Counted from the first letter of the stretch, positions 1-13,168 are shown. The stretch is 64,000 nucleotides of DNA from Silene latifolia (GCF_048544455.1 NC_133531.1:62534099-62598098); one strand, 5' to 3'. The notes: a model not told the origin generated them from the sequence alone. Made by a program: numbers and translations.

Positions 1-686
1 TTGACCGAGTGACCCCAACAACCAAATGAGGATATAATCTTTTTATTTTTGGTTGTTTTCTAATTGTATATTATGTGTATGATTTATCAATTGTCATATA
101 TATCGACATGTAATAATAAGTCCACTTATAACAGTTTGCAGTCGATTTATCAATACCAGTCTGTCAACATTTATTATGACAATATTGTATAATATATATA
201 CATTAACTATAAATATCGTATATTTATAATTTGATTATTAAATATAACCGTTTATGTTTAATTACGAATTAACATCTTAATTCGTTTAAGCTAACATTAT
301 ATACAATAATTAAATATAACATATTATATTCAATTTACGAATTGACAGTTAATTCGTCTCAGCTAATATTATTTAATTGTATTAAATAATTGTCTCATCA
401 TCACATTGACTAACTGTTTAGTCAAATACATAGACTAACCTTTTACTCAGGCATCAATGTGATCATATTTTCATATAATCACATCTCTCAAACACATCCT
501 TTAGGTGTGACTTTTAGGGACCAGTTGATCACCGCCATCAGTATGATAATAACGTCAAACTTCTAGCAAGCCAACCGTTATTAAGTAAACGTTAATCAAC
601 TGATAAAATACGAAGTATACCCTTGTGAACCTATAAGAGATTTATATATGTTATCACACTAATTGTGGAGGACACAAGCTCCAACA
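1..686 (-). repeat. 3' LTR of copia A (partial)
   Basis: Nearly the same as 17657-18341. On the minus strand it starts TGTTGGAGCTTGTGTCC at 686 and is directly preceded by a purine tract. The U5 end lies outside the window. It contains the conserved stem-loop at 522-602. Confidence 0.92.
522..602 (-). promoter_or_regulatory. Nested LTR stem-loop, A family copy 1
   Basis: Outer arms CAGTTGAT (522-529) and ATCAACTG (595-602) pair perfectly. Inner arms TAATAACG (547-554) and CGTTATTA (576-583) also pair perfectly, around a 21-nt loop. A TATATAAA-like box lies at 641-648 on the minus strand, so transcription would begin just before this structure. It recurs in every copia LTR of the window with compensating stem changes. 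Confidence 0.75.
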
Positions 687-710
687 AACTCCCACTTGTC
701 CTCACAAGTG
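687..710 (-). promoter_or_regulatory. Polypurine tract and adjacent hairpin of copia A
   Basis: On the minus strand CAAGTGGGAGTT directly precedes the 3' LTR. CACTTGT (693-699) and ACAAGTG (704-710) form a 7-bp hairpin with a 4-nt loop that overlaps the tract. The same arrangement is found in B, C and E. Confidence 0.75.
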
Positions 711-842
711 TATGTGCGATAACCGATTCTCATATCCTAAAATTTCGCCCACTCAATGTAAAACAATTTGCAAAATCCGTATTCACAAAGGTCGTATTTT
801 ACAAGTGATCAATATCAAGAGTGGTTTTCCCGACTAGAGAGT
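711..842 (-). other. 3' untranslated part of copia A (left piece)
   Basis: Matches 54015-54142 of copia B. It ends at AGAGT, the left target duplication of C1, and resumes at 9565. Confidence 0.8.
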
Positions 843-2090
843 TGAAAGAAATGTAGATCTTTATACATACTAACATACTCATATATGTTGAAATTAATTT
901 GTCATAAAATTAAATACGGATTTTATGCATGCAAACAATATAATAAAATAGAGAAGAAATCATATCCTTACAATGGAATTTCGGTTTAATGGGGCACAAA
1001 AGAAATCTCCTTTTCTTTTGTTCTTGAGCTTTCCTTTAATGGAAGAACAAGATCTAAGTGTAGGATCTCTCCTTAGGAATAATACCCAAAGCTAACTCTT
1101 AATCTAATTAATATTATTTGAGCTAGTATAATATTAATCTAGTGAAAAATTGAACCAAAAAGTTTGGTTTTTACTCTCTAAAACCGGGTAGGAGTAGTAA
1201 GTAGGAAGAGTATTATTTTTATCTCTCTAAAAATAATATGTTGTGAAGTGAATGAATAAAATTATTACCAAAAACATGCATATAGAGAATGATAATAATT
1301 TAAGCAAAAGCACCCTTGTTCTATCCAAGGGAAAACCGGTTGGGTGGAAGAGAAAGGCCAATGCATGGGCTAGGTGCTCTTCCACAAGAAGCACTAGGTA
1401 TGCATGCCTAGTGTAAAAAGAATGATTACATCTTCCACTACACTAATTAACATTATAAGAATATGTTAATTAAGTCCAATATTTCGGTCCAAATGGATAA
1501 TATGAAATCCATTTTATTTTTGTCAATTGTCAATATGTCACATGTCATATGTAACATAAATTTGTTATGTATTTTTAACATATTAAAAATCAACGCATTA
1601 ATAAAAATACGTCATATACAAAAATCGACTTAGTAATTCATAATTACTTGTACCAAAATATTTTACCGTTTATAAATCGCATTTATAATAATTCATTCAA
1701 ATCCAATTGTTTCTTTAAACAATAATTTCATCCGAGTAATGATACAATTCGATTACTCAGACCGTATCTCATTTAATCACATTTCAATTTGATACGTAAA
1801 TTTTACTTCCAAAATCGTCCGTCAATTTTTCAAGTAATTTAATTAACTCGTAACATTATACGATTAATTAAATGATCAATTAAGAGTATTACCCTATAGG
1901 TATGACCTAGGGGTCAATCGATCACCACCGTCGCACGACGAGTAATGTCAAACTCTAGTCGGCCAATCATTACCGATATATGTTGTTGATTGTGGTAGAA
2001 AATACTTCCCAATTGTATCTTTAAAATGAGATTTAATAATGATATTTAAATCATATGATCGTACTATTGTTGAGGACACATTTCCCAACA
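843..2090 (-). repeat. 3' LTR of C1
   Basis: Ends are TG...CA on the minus strand (TGTTGGGAAATGTGTCC at 2090). It pairs with 8315-9564. Confidence 0.93.
1914..1994 (-). promoter_or_regulatory. LTR stem-loop, C1 3' LTR (variant arms)
   Basis: Position equals that of the A hairpin. The outer arms are altered: CAATC on the left can pair with GATTG on the right. Inner arms GTAATG and CATTAC pair. The 5' LTR of the same element has CAACTG/CAGTTG-type outer arms instead. Confidence 0.55.
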
Positions 2091-2115
2091 ATCTCCCACT
2101 TGTCCTCGACAAGTG
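2091..2115 (-). promoter_or_regulatory. Polypurine tract and hairpin of C1
   Basis: CAAGTGGGAGAT precedes the 3' LTR on the minus strand. CACTTGTC (2097-2104) pairs with GACAAGTG (2108-2115). Confidence 0.75.
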
Positions 2116-5100
2116 TGCGTCCCCGATTCTCTTGTCCTATTACTATCTCCCACTCAATGCAAGGTGTCATTCAGGTCGTACTTGCAAGTGATCATATCAA
2201 GAGTGGTTTCCTCGATCTGGAGAATAACTGATTGACCGGACTTATCTATCATAGATACTTTCCGAGCGTGGCCACGCATTTCGATTCATTACTCCTCGAG
2301 TGGCCCCGAGATATTGTTTTAACCCTGACAAGGGGATGGACAATTCCTATCGCACTCATTCCCTTCGACTAGCCACAACCATCATAACCCAAAATATGCC
2401 CATTTGACCCCATTTATGAAGGTCGTAGTAACACAAATCAAAGTTAATCTGAAACTGTGCCATCTTAGGTGAATAGTCTTTAGTCAAAAGAATCGACTCA
2501 TTAGAATACTATAGCAGCTCTCGCCACGACCAGGCTATATAAATTTGCCAGAACTCTATAAGCGGTCATAAGGCCCGACAAGGTGTTCACGACATCCGCC
2601 TATGTGATCGACTAGTCATCTCACATGTTTGTATGGCACTTGAACTTGCCATCAATCGCATCACACTCTAGTCACTTGAGACGTCACCTCATACAAGTGA
2701 CTATGGGCGAATACTATGCTAATCCGTGTTCACTTTAACGGGGTTCAATTGTCTCTACAACCCGTTTGGATGTAACAAAGTATAATAAAAGAGTTTTAAA
2801 ATAAAACTCGAACGACAAATGCGATTATCACACATGAATAGTCAATGCCTGATTACTATTTCATGTTCTATAATCTAATTTGATCTTGTACATAGTTGTT
2901 CATTTCAATTCCATTGAAATGACATGACTCATCATGTTTAGCCTTTGAGAAGGCTTTGGTTAGTAGGTTTTATCAATTTCTTGTACCTTACTCAACCTCA
3001 CTACATACTCGTTTTCCTTTGTAATGTATACATTTGCATTACAATACTTTCTGAGTACGTGTCGAGATCCAATCAAGACATAGGCCCTCTAGCCTAAGAA
3101 TAGCTCCCACTTTTTTCACAGTGTGCGGGACTCATCTTTCTTGCACATCTCATGATCGCAAGTGTACTTAATTTCCGTTATAAAAATCTCTCATTGTTCT
3201 TTATTGCCTAGAACGATTCTAGAAAATCTACTTCTTAATTAACATTGCCACAATGGTATCTTAACCATCCTAGTGTGTTTTGATTATGGTTTTGTCGAAA
3301 ACCATGCGCAATCTCAATTGTCAATTGTCACTTGTGTAACACCCTTACACAATATTGCATCATAAACACTTTGCTTTACTTCCTTAATGCTTCTGCAAGC
3401 ACTTAAGGGTAATCTTTATAGCTTACTTGGTAAAGATTACTTAAATTCGATTTTTGAAAACAATTCATCATACTCAAAGCATATGAAGTGTTATACATCA
3501 TTTCTTTTTAATTGATTCGGCAGCGGAAGCAAATGAAATCAATCAAATATGTTCAATTTAATAGAACTAGTCATGAATCTTATCAACATAAGACTTCTTA
3601 CTGACGCTAATATCATGTGGATTTATCTTCATAAATCCGGATATTCAAGATGTATTATAATACTCCAAAAGTCTTAAATCATTCGCAATGATCAATATGT
3701 CATCCACATATCGGACTAATTAAAATTTCCGTAACTCCCACTAAACTCCATGTATAAACACAACTTCTCGACTTATCGAGAAATGTTTTATCACATGATC
3801 AAAATGTTGATTCTAACTCATTGAGGTCCTACCTAAGACCCTCTCTTAAGTTTCACATTATCTTAGGATTGCAAGAATCTACTAAACTCAAAACATGTAT
3901 TGAATACATTCCTTCTATTGAAGAAGTGGGTTTTAGATTCACTCGCTATGTATTTCATAACCTCATGATGAAACACAATCCCTAAGAAGATCCAAATAGA
4001 CTTAATCATTTCAATTAGTGCAAAACCCTTTGCAACTAATCTTGCTTTGAAATATCTCTTTATTAGTGCAAAACCCTTTGTCACTAATCAAGCCCTTTTG
4101 TTTCGGATTTTCATGGGTCTAAGCCTTGTATTGAGTTGTGACTTAAACACTCTTATGTAAGTCATTTGTTCATAACTTTCTAGAAGTAATCAACTTGAAT
4201 CAACCAATTTCTTTTGTAAGTTATAAGCTCTTTACTTTCTTAAAAGTAGCATGAATTCATCATCTTTAACAAGTGACGAATTTAACCTCCTAGGTTTTGA
4301 AGAAACAATGTCTTACAAAAAACGTCTCATGTAGCCAAGAAAGACCAGTTTCTTGCGACATAACATTCTCTGTGGCATTCTTTGTGGCTCTTGAATAATT
4401 TCTCTCACTCTGTCTTCTAAAAATAAACTTGTATTTTAGAAAGACAGCTTCACGAGCCGCAAACCCGTCGTACTCGTGATAATTAAAGAGGAAAAATGAG
4501 CATTTGTTTCTTGTGAAAAACTTACAACCATGGTACGTTTACCATTTCATATCTCATATGATTCGATTTAGTGGAGAAATAATTTAGACAAATATGATAA
4601 AATCCCCAAAAGGATCAAGTAACTCAAAGTAACTTGATCGAAATCCAAACCTTATCGAATAGCGTTTGAATTCTTATCCAATCATACATTATCCCATAAT
4701 GCGTGTTAAGAGAGATTAATTTGTGATACTATATCACAATTCATTTGGCTTATATCAAAGTCTTCACTTTGATAATCCCATCACGACTAAATCGTGATTC
4801 CTTGAATTCTTTGAAATTCTTCAAAGATTTCTCTATTTACCTTATTAAGTGAACATATTAGTGTCAACTTAAATCGTTGGTAAAAGATAATGATCAACCA
4901 ATTTTGGATTGATGATTTACAACCTCGATCTCCTTTTCAACCAAAAGGCACGAGACATCTTGCTTTGAATACAAGATACGCATATACCATTAACAATCTA
5001 ATGGTTTCAAGAGTACTCGATAACTCTTTGCGTTCATCATTCCAAAATTTAAGATTTAATCTTGGGTTACCAGTTTAAATCTTACATCATCTACATGATA

Positions 5101-6180
5101 TATCATTCTAGTTTGGTTTAGAATATAATCACCTTGATAATGGGCTAGCCATACATCAAATCGTGGTGTATAGGGTCACAAAAGTGAAAACCTCTTTTGT
5201 ATCTTAACAAGTTTATATTCTTATTTAGAGTTTATGCACTTAATAGTCACAATTAAGTACAACTTTAAATCCAAAAACTAGATTGAGTACACAATTACTC
5301 TATCTCTAAACATTATTGTTGCTAGTCGTCATATTCTAATCATCTTATGTGTCGAATACAATGATGAAAACCTCCACTGGTTTCTAATATTGACGAAGTG
5401 GCACTAGCAAAATTTATGTTTAATCAAATAAACACTTTTAAAGAAGAAGGTCCCATTAGATGTCCCACAACTAACTTGCTGATTCTTCAATAATTTGGGG
5501 TAGTTTTCTTTCTAGTGTCCAACATTTAAGACAATGGAAACTTTATCGGTTGGGATTGATAGGTTTAGTATCGTCATTCTCAACAACTTTACCTTTAACA
5601 TTACCTTGTATCAATTCCATTATAATCTTTACTTCTTGAACCTCGTCCTCATCTTAACGGTTTAAGAGAATGCTCCCACTCATTTCAATGAGTCTTTGCT
5701 TTGAGAAGCAAAATTGAATTCATGGAGATTACTCTTCATTTGTTCGTTTTAGTCTTAAAACTTTCGTTGAAGTGGTTGCGTTATTTTGGTCAATTATGAA
5801 TTCCAACAAATCTAATTACCAAAACAATTTATCATTTCAAGGTACTTAATTCAATTAAGTATATGAAACATAACAATCCATTGTAAGTAGATGTGTTAGT
5901 CAAGAATCAAAAACCTGTTTGATAATGAATAACCTTTATCTATACTCTTTACAAGAGATCCTTAGCAATGGTTCACTTGAGGTTTTAGAAGCAAATTCAT
6001 ATTTGTCTTTAGTTACGATGTTTTAATGGAGATTTGAATCAAAAACGAAATGATGTCGTATATGAATTGTGGCAAAGAAATAGAACAATATAAAAACGGA
6101 ATAGTGGAAAACTTTAACATTTATCGTTTTATTAATACTTGTAAATAACAAGTAAAGCATTTACATAGTGACCTCTACCC
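2116..6180 (-). pseudogene. Decayed copia gag-pol of C1
   Basis: No usable frame remains, but landmarks survive on the minus strand. TATGTGGATGAC at 3699-3710 encodes the RT active-site YVDD. The 3863-4084 stretch reads like the RT segment that follows the AKGF motif, with SIWIFLGI in place of the usual SIRIILAI. The 2950-3200 stretch resembles the RNase H C-terminus. C2 carries the same remnants in the same state, so the decay predates both insertions. Function is lost. Confidence 0.75.
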
Positions 6181-6570
6181 AACTATGATAAATGATTCCA
6201 AGACCCAAATTCATATTGACTTAGGCACGGGGTAGCCGATGCAACCTTTATCAATATAACTCGGTGGATTAACCTTTTAATCGATTCTACTTTTAGAACT
6301 CTTGGTCGATAAAATTACTCTAATGTTTATCTATAGCCCAAAACACATCAACAAGGGCACGAGGTAGCCGATGCAACCCTTATCAATAACTTGTGTTGAG
6401 TTCAATCCAAATTTCGAATAAATGTGTCCATTATCCAAACCCACATCAACTTGGGCACGGGGTAGCCGATGCAACCCTCATCAACATGAATTCGGTGGAT
6501 AGACATTTATCACCCACTTCCCCTACGTAACAAGGTTTGTACCCCGGGGTAGCCGAGCGCACTCCCTCGT
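6180..6570 (-). repeat. Leader repeat modules of C1
   Basis: Four diverged modules spaced about 100-130 bp apart. Three carry GGCACGGGGTAGCCGATGCA or close variants (near 6223, 6356 and 6455). The fourth (near 6545) has GGGGTAGCCGAGCGCA. They lie between the leader and the gag remnant. C2 has matching modules at 43790-44170. Confidence 0.8.
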
Positions 6571-8296
6571 GAAATAGGTTTTCATGGTTTCTACTATTTG
6601 GTAAGGCTATGTCTCAATTAATTGTTTTAGCGAGAGGTCATGTCAATTTATTATCTATCACGTTTTAAGTGAACTAAAGCGGTGAACTACGATAATTCGA
6701 ATTGACACGGTCGATAAACTCGATAAAATAAGGATGCATGTTTTAGTTATGGCGATTTAGCGATGCATGCGACATAAAATAAAATGCAAGCATAAAAATA
6801 AATAAATCCTAGTATGGCCTTTCCTAAAATAGAAAAACTATTTAACTATTACATATTCGGAAACCAACTCCATTGGTCCCTTGAACTTCAGTTGTGGTAC
6901 GCATCTCGAGGTAACACCGTCTTTATGTATCGCCATCCTAGAAGAAATCCGTCTTTTGGAACTCCGGAATGAATAAAATTACATAACAAATTACATAATT
7001 TCCTATTATACATTTGTAACTAAAATAAAATAAATCTATTAAATTAAAAAACGGTGATACGAGATCACAATAAAATTACAACCTAATCGATATTCCCATA
7101 CATTTCGGGAAATACCAATTAAATCTAAGGCCATACTAAGTAAAATTACATAATTCAAAATTACATAAATTAAAGTTATGACAATCATAAAGAAAATGCA
7201 GCATTATAATATGTATGAACATGCTCAATTTTATGCTAAATCGCCTTTTAATTAGCCAATATCGTATATTACTTGGTTTTAACGGATTTGCGTGATTTCA
7301 ACATTTTATAATCACAAAAAATACATAAAGTCATATTTATGCATAAGTTAATTACCCTAACCTCTTAGGACTCAAAATATAGTCTTCACTAATAATTTGA
7401 CCATAATTAACCCATATTTATAAAATTGTTCATAGATGGACCAAAATTACAAAAATAAGCTATTAAACTTCAAATAAATCACAAAATTTCAAATAAATTT
7501 GAAATTTGAAATTTAAATTCATGAACATTCTGGAAAAATACCATGACACTCATAATGTTCAAAAACTTAGGTTAAAAATTTCGAAATTTTTCCGGAAAAA
7601 CAATGTTGCGGTTTATCGATTTTTAATAAAATAATCATAAAAACATGGAAAAATTATTTTCATTAACTTTTCAATTTTAGATCTGAAAAAGATAATAAAA
7701 AGCAACATTAGACGTTTTTCCTAAGTCATAGATTATGTTTTATTAATTTTCTACTAATAATGTCACTATTTATGCTATTTTTCTTCAAAAATCCATAAAT
7801 CATGCAAAAAGACTTCTTTATAGCCAATTATTTTACACACATCTTTTAAAATTGCATGTGACAACATATTAATTTTCTATGACCAGATTCGAAATTTAAC
7901 TCATATTAACCTATTTTTCACCTAAATCCGAATTTAATAATGAAAAATTCATTTTTCGAGCATAACAAGTCCAAAAATTATGAAAATTTACAGGTTATCT
8001 CAAAATAATATATGTGACTATATATCCAAAAATCAACTGAAAATTCGAAGTATAGCTAATTTTAGATCAAAAATGACATTTTTACTCATAAAATCATATT
8101 TAAATGCCATTATTGTATAATATGAACAATAAAAATCCGAAAAATTAACCAAAATATCCTAAAACATTTTAGGACCAGAAATATTAACATACATGGATTA
8201 AATTCGTGATATCTCATAATAACACAAATTTTACAAGTTTTATTTGTTATTCTTATAACTCGGAAAAACTTTTAACCGATTTGCATGCAAACAACC
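6571..8296 (-). other. Untranslated leader of C1
   Basis: AT-rich, no coding potential seen. Similar to 42053-43780 of C2 over its whole length, so it is a conserved part of the family. Confidence 0.7.
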
Positions 8297-8314
8297 GTGG
8301 CTCTTGATACCGAT
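8297..8314 (-). promoter_or_regulatory. Primer-binding site of C1
   Basis: Minus strand reads ATCGGTATCAAGAGCCAC directly after the 5' LTR. The usual initiator-Met match is GGTATCAGAGCC, as in C2; C1 has one extra A. Confidence 0.8.
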
Positions 8315-9564
8315 TGAAAGAAATGTAGATCTTTATACATACTAACATACTCATATATGTTGAAATTAATTTGTCATAAAATTAAATACGGATTTTATGC
8401 ATGCAAACAATATAATAAAATAGAGAAGAAATCATATCCTTACAATGGAATTTCGGTTTATTGGGGGCACAAAAGAAATCTCCTTTTCTTTTGTTCTTGA
8501 GCTTTCCTTTAATGGAAGAACAAGATCTAAGTGTAGGATCTCTCCTTAGGAATAATACCCAAAGCTAACTCTTAATCTAATTAATATTATTTGAGCTAGT
8601 ATAATATTAATCTAGTGAAAAATTGAACCAAAAAGTTTGGTTTTTACTCTCTAAAACCGGGTAGGAGTAGTAAGTAGGAAGAGTATTATTTTTATCTCTC
8701 TAAAAATAATATGTTGTGAAGTGAATGAATAAAATTATTACCAAAAACATGCATATAGAGAATGATAATAATTTAAGCAAAAGCACCCTTGTTCTATCCA
8801 AGGGAAAACCGGTTGGGTGGAAGAGGAAGGCCAATGCATGGGCTAGGTGCTCTTCCACAAGAAGCACTAGGTATGCATGCCTAGTGTAAAAAGAATGATT
8901 ACATCTTCCACTACACTAATTAACATTATAAGAATATGTTAATTAAGTCCAATATTTCGGTCCAAATGGATAATATGAAATCCATTTTATTTTTGTCAAT
9001 TGTCAATATGTCACATGTCATATGTAACATAAATTTGTTATGTATTTTTAACATATTAAAAATCAACGCATTAATAAAAATACGTCATATACAAAAATCG
9101 ACTTAGTAATTCATAATTACTTGTACCAAAATATTTTACCGTTTATAAATCGCATTTATAATAATTCATTCAAATCCAATTGTTTCTTTAAACAATAATT
9201 TCATCCGAGTAATGATACAATTCGATTACTCAGACCGTATCTCATTTAATCACATTTCAATTTGATACGTAAATTTTACTTCCAAAATCGTCCGTCAATT
9301 TTTCAAGTAATTTAATTAACTCGTAACATTATACGATTAATTAAATGATCAATTAAGAGTATTACCCTATAGGTATGACCTAGGGGGTCAACTGATCACC
9401 CCGTCGCACGACAGTAATGTCAAACTCTAGTCAGCCAATCATTACCGATATATGTTGACCAGTTGACAGTAAAAATACTTCCCAATTGTATTCTTTAAAA
9501 TGAGATTTAATAATGATATTTAAATCATATGATCGCACTATTGTTGAGGACACATTTCCCAACA
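8315..9564 (-). repeat. 5' LTR of C1
   Basis: TG...CA ends; pairs with 843-2090 with few differences. Followed at once by the right target duplication AGAGT. Confidence 0.93.
9388..9467 (-). promoter_or_regulatory. LTR stem-loop, C1 5' LTR
   Basis: Outer arms TCAACTGATCA and TGACCAGTTGA pair at 10 of 11 positions. Inner arms GTAATG and CATTAC pair perfectly. The loop has TCAAACTCTAG and GCCAAT, as in the other families. Confidence 0.7.
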
Positions 9565-10190
9565 AGAGTAACTTAACTGATAAACGAATCATCATTCGAG
9601 CATGCCCATGCATTTCAGTTACAACTCCTCGAGTGGCCCTGAAAAATAACTAAACCTGATAAAGGTTGGATATTTTCTTCAACTCGAATCATGCAGATAT
9701 AAGCACAGTATGAAATGACCCAGAAAAAATCTGCTTAGCCTCCAGTTACGGTCGACCATGAGAAAGAAACCAAAGTCACCCAAAAACTGCCTTAATCTCA
9801 AGAGACAGTCGATAGTCAAAAGAATCGACTCTAGGAACACAGTGGAAGTCCAATCCACGGCCTGGCACCGAATGTTTTTAAACATTTAGGACTCCATTAC
9901 GTTGTCACAATTTTGTCCTACGAGGTATCGTTATAACTCGCATCTGTGATCGATCAGCCAACTGTTTGACTTATGGCTCGTTGAACCCACCATCAATCAA
10001 CTTCACAAAATAATAGCCAGAGTTATCAGCTCATGTAGGCGATTACGGACCAAAACAAATATAATGTAATTCAGTTCACTTTGTGGCGTTCAATGTTGTC
10101 GTACAATCCACATGAAAAACAAAATATGAAATAAAACGATGAAGTTATAAATAGCGTATGAAAAAGATAATGTATCGAATTCATAATCAA
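9565..10190 (-). other. 3' untranslated part of copia A (right piece)
   Basis: Continues 711-842 after C1 and matches 54137-54768 of copia B. No coding potential seen. Confidence 0.8.
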
Positions 10191-10469
10191 CTAGTACAAC
10201 TCAGGAACACGTTTAATTCCCATGGAAATAACGTGCCCTTCATGCTTATCATATGACAATGGTTTAGTGAGAGGGTCCGCGATGTTGTCATCCGAAGCAA
10301 TCTTGTCAATCACTATCTCCTCTTGCTCCACGTAATCACGGATCAGGTGAGCCTTCCGATGTACATGTCTAGACTTGTTGCTAGACTTAGGCTCCTTAGC
10401 CTGGAAGATGGCACCTCTATTATCACAATAGATGGTGATTGGGTCATTCGAACTAGGAACTATGAGTAG
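10191..10469 (-). pseudogene. RNase H C-terminal fragment of copia A
   Basis: An open stretch of 93 codons including a TAG stop at 10191-10193. It reads the end of copia RNase H: ITIYCDN, the KSRHV block, HLIRDYV and ADPLTKPL. It has no start of its own; it is the tail of the frame in 11538-11959, cut off by the solo LTR. The product would have ended the polyprotein that copies element RNA into DNA. Confidence 0.85.
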
Positions 10470-11537
10470 TGTAGGAAATATCGGTATACTTCCTCTATAA
10501 ATTTTAGGATTATAACGAAATTATAATAATGAAAACTAGTCATAAATGAAATTGCATAAACAAAATAATATAGATTAAGAATCAACCTTTGGTCCTAGCA
10601 AATATGGCCTAAGAACAAATATCGAATTGATATTCTCCTAATTGTTGCACCCAAGATGCTAAGAGAAATGCCCCTCAATTTGCTAGAATGAGATCCCCAA
10701 AATTGATGATTAATTTTTAGGGTTTTGTGATTTTTGTGATGAGTGAATTACTTAAAAAAGGAATAGAATAAAATGATCTCCTCCTCCCCTTAAAACCGTG
10801 TAAATGGAGTGAATTAGGGGAGATATTTTTTCTCCTCTTTTTCCTCTTTTTCGGTTTTTCCACCTACCAAAAATATGGAGATTAAATCTACTTATTTTGG
10901 TAGTTTACAAAATGTATATAAAGTGTATTATTTATAAATTGTCATTTATTTTATTCCGTATTAATAAGTCTACACACAACAGCTTGCAGTCGATTTATTA
11001 ATACCGGTCAGTAATAATTTATTATGACAATCTCGTATAATATATACTTTAACTATAAATATCGCATATTTATAATTAGCAAATTAAATATAACCGATTA
11101 CGTTTAATTACGAATTAACATCTTAATTCGTTCAAGCTAACATTATATACATTAATTAAATATAACAGTTTATATTCAATTTACGAATTTAACAGTTAAT
11201 TCGTCTCAGCTGATATTATTTAATTGTATTATATAATCGTCTCATCATCACATTGACTAACTGTTTAGTCAAATACATGGACTAACCTTTTAGTAATATA
11301 AGGCATCAATGTAATTATATTTCCATAATCACATCTCTCAAACACATCCTTTAGGTGTGACTTTTAGGGACCAGTTGATCACCGACATCAGTATGATAAT
11401 AACGTCAAACTTTCTAGCAAGTCAACCGTTATTAAGTAATCGTTAATCAACTGATAAAATACTAAGTATATCCTTTTGAACCTATAAGAGATTTATAAAT
11501 GTTATCACACTAATTGTGGAGGACACAAGCTCCAACA
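10470..11537 (-). mobile_element. Solo LTR of an A-related copia element inserted in A
   Basis: TG...CA ends shared with the A LTRs, but with no primer site or polypurine tract at its edges. On both sides lies RNase H coding sequence that is contiguous in copia B (around 55037). It is clearly more diverged from 1-686 and 17266-18341 than those are from each other, especially at 10850-10960, so it is a separate insertion reduced by LTR-LTR recombination. The flanks AGTAG (10465-10469) and GATAG (11538-11542) may be a decayed target duplication. Confidence 0.85.
11372..11453 (-). promoter_or_regulatory. LTR stem-loop, solo LTR
   Basis: Outer arms CAGTTGAT/ATCAACTG and inner arms TAATAACG/CGTTATTA are all perfect, although the surrounding LTR is well diverged. 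Confidence 0.7.
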
Positions 11538-13147
11538 GATAGTCCTTGTAAGAATTGACGCATCCATATAGCTTCCTTTGCTGCTTCTGAAGCGGCATAG
11601 TACTCGGATTCAGTAGTAGAATCTGCTACAACTTCCTGCTTGGAACTCTTCAAGCTGACAACAACACCATTAAGAGTAAAGACGAATCCAGATTGAGATT
11701 TCGAATCATCTCGATCCGTTTGGAAGCTAGCATCTGCGTAACCGATTGCACAAAGCTTAGTATCTCCTCCATAAGTCAATACCCAATCCTTAGTCCTCTG
11801 TAGGTACTTAAGGATGTTTTTAACAACAATCCAGTGTGTTTCACCTGGATTGCGTTGGTACCGACTCGTCATACTCAATGCATATGCCACGTCTGGACGT
11901 GTGCATATCATGGCATACATGATTGATCCTATTGCAGATGCATAAGGAACACGACTCATGCGTTAAACCCCTTCAGGTGTCGTGGGTGACTGAGACTTGC
12001 TCAAATGCATCCCAGACGTCATTGGAAGGTTTCCCTTCTTGGAGTTGGTCATGCTGAACCTCTCAAGAATCTTATGCAAATAAGACTCCTGACTTAGTGA
12101 TAACATCCGTCGTGATCTATCTCGATAGATACGGATTCCCAATATGCGTTGTGCCTCACCCAGATCTTTCATCTGAAAATGGTTCTTCAACCATCCTTTT
12201 ACCGAAGATAAGAGAGGAATGTCATTCCCAATCAAGATTAAGTCATCAACATACAATATCAAGAAAACAATCTTGCTCCCACTCGACTTGATATATAAGC
12301 ATGGTTCCTCGACCGATCGAGTGAAACCATACTCCTTTATCACCTGGTCGAAACGATGATTCCAACTCCGAGAAGCTTGCTTAAGTCCATAAATGGAACG
12401 CTTAAGCTTGCACACTTTCTTAGGATTTTCAGGATCTATGAAACCTTCGAGTTGTACCATGTACAATACCTCCTCCAAACAACCGTTTAAGAAGGCGGTT
12501 TTCACATCCATTTGCCAAATTTCATAGTCATGAAAAGCGGCAATCGCTAAGATTATCCGAATGGAACGTAGCATAACTACGGGTGCAAAAATTTCATCAT
12601 AATGCAATCCGTGCACTTGAGTGAAACCTTTTGCCACTATTCGTGCCTTATAGGTATCTGGTTGTCCGTCTACAGAATGCTTTATTTTGTAAAGCCATTT
12701 GCACTGAAGAGGTTTTACCTTATTAGGTAAATCAACAAGATCCCATACGTCATTCTCATACATGGAGTCCATCTCGGATCGCATGGCTTCAAGCCATAGC
12801 TTTGAGTCGGAACAGGTTATGGCACCTTTATAGGTAGCGGGTTCATTACTCTCTAGGAGCAAAACGTCATTCTCCTCGACCATACCAATGTATCTGTCTG
12901 GAGGATTAGAGACTTTACCCGACCTCCTAGGTTCCTGAGGAATGTTAACCGTATCATCAGTAGAAGGAACAACTTCCTCCATCTGTTCCTCGGTTGTTGG
13001 TTCTTGAACCTCCGACAGCTCGAAGGTTCTATTACTTGACTTGTTCTCGAGAAATTCTTTCTCTAAGAACTTTGCACTAGCCGCAACAAAAACTCGATGT
13101 TCGGTAGGAGAATAGAAGTAATGACCAAACATTCCTTTTGGATAACC
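11538..13147 (-). pseudogene. Reverse transcriptase-RNase H region of copia A
   Basis: Two open stretches in line on the minus strand. 13132-11963 holds RT: AKGF, IWQMDVKTAFLNG, YGLKQASRSW and the catalytic YVDD. 11959-11538 holds the RNase H start: SAIGSIMYAM, RPDVAYA, YADASF and TTESEYYA. A TAA separates them near 11963, where B reads on. The RNase H part is cut by the solo LTR; without it the frame runs into LTR sequence and stops at 11510. In an active element this product would synthesise cDNA in the virus-like particle. The copy is inactive. Confidence 0.9.
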
Positions 13148-13168
13148 AATAAAGTATGGCTTGACCGA

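Larger units (their letters stand above)
843..9564 (-). mobile_element. Copia-derived LTR retrotransposon 'C1', non-autonomous
   Basis: Complete element with LTRs 843-2090 and 8315-9564 and a perfect 5-bp target duplication AGAGT (838-842 and 9565-9569). The primer site adjoins the right LTR and the polypurine tract adjoins the left LTR, so it reads on the minus strand. The internal region has no long ORF, only decayed gag-pol, including a recognisable YVDD codon block. The two LTRs differ at few positions, which points to a fairly recent jump by an element whose genes were already lost. It sits inside copia A. Confidence 0.93.

Noticed and set aside
4890..5078. Short plus-strand frame in C1, and similar 60-90 codon frames across leaders and untranslated parts
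   Set aside because: No domain, no conservation of the frame between C1 and C2, and length expected by chance in AT-rich sequence.
843..9564. C1 and C2 as a segmental inverted duplication of the same locus
   Set aside because: Each has its own perfect target duplication (AGAGT, AAGTG), and their LTRs and leaders have diverged, so they are independent insertions.
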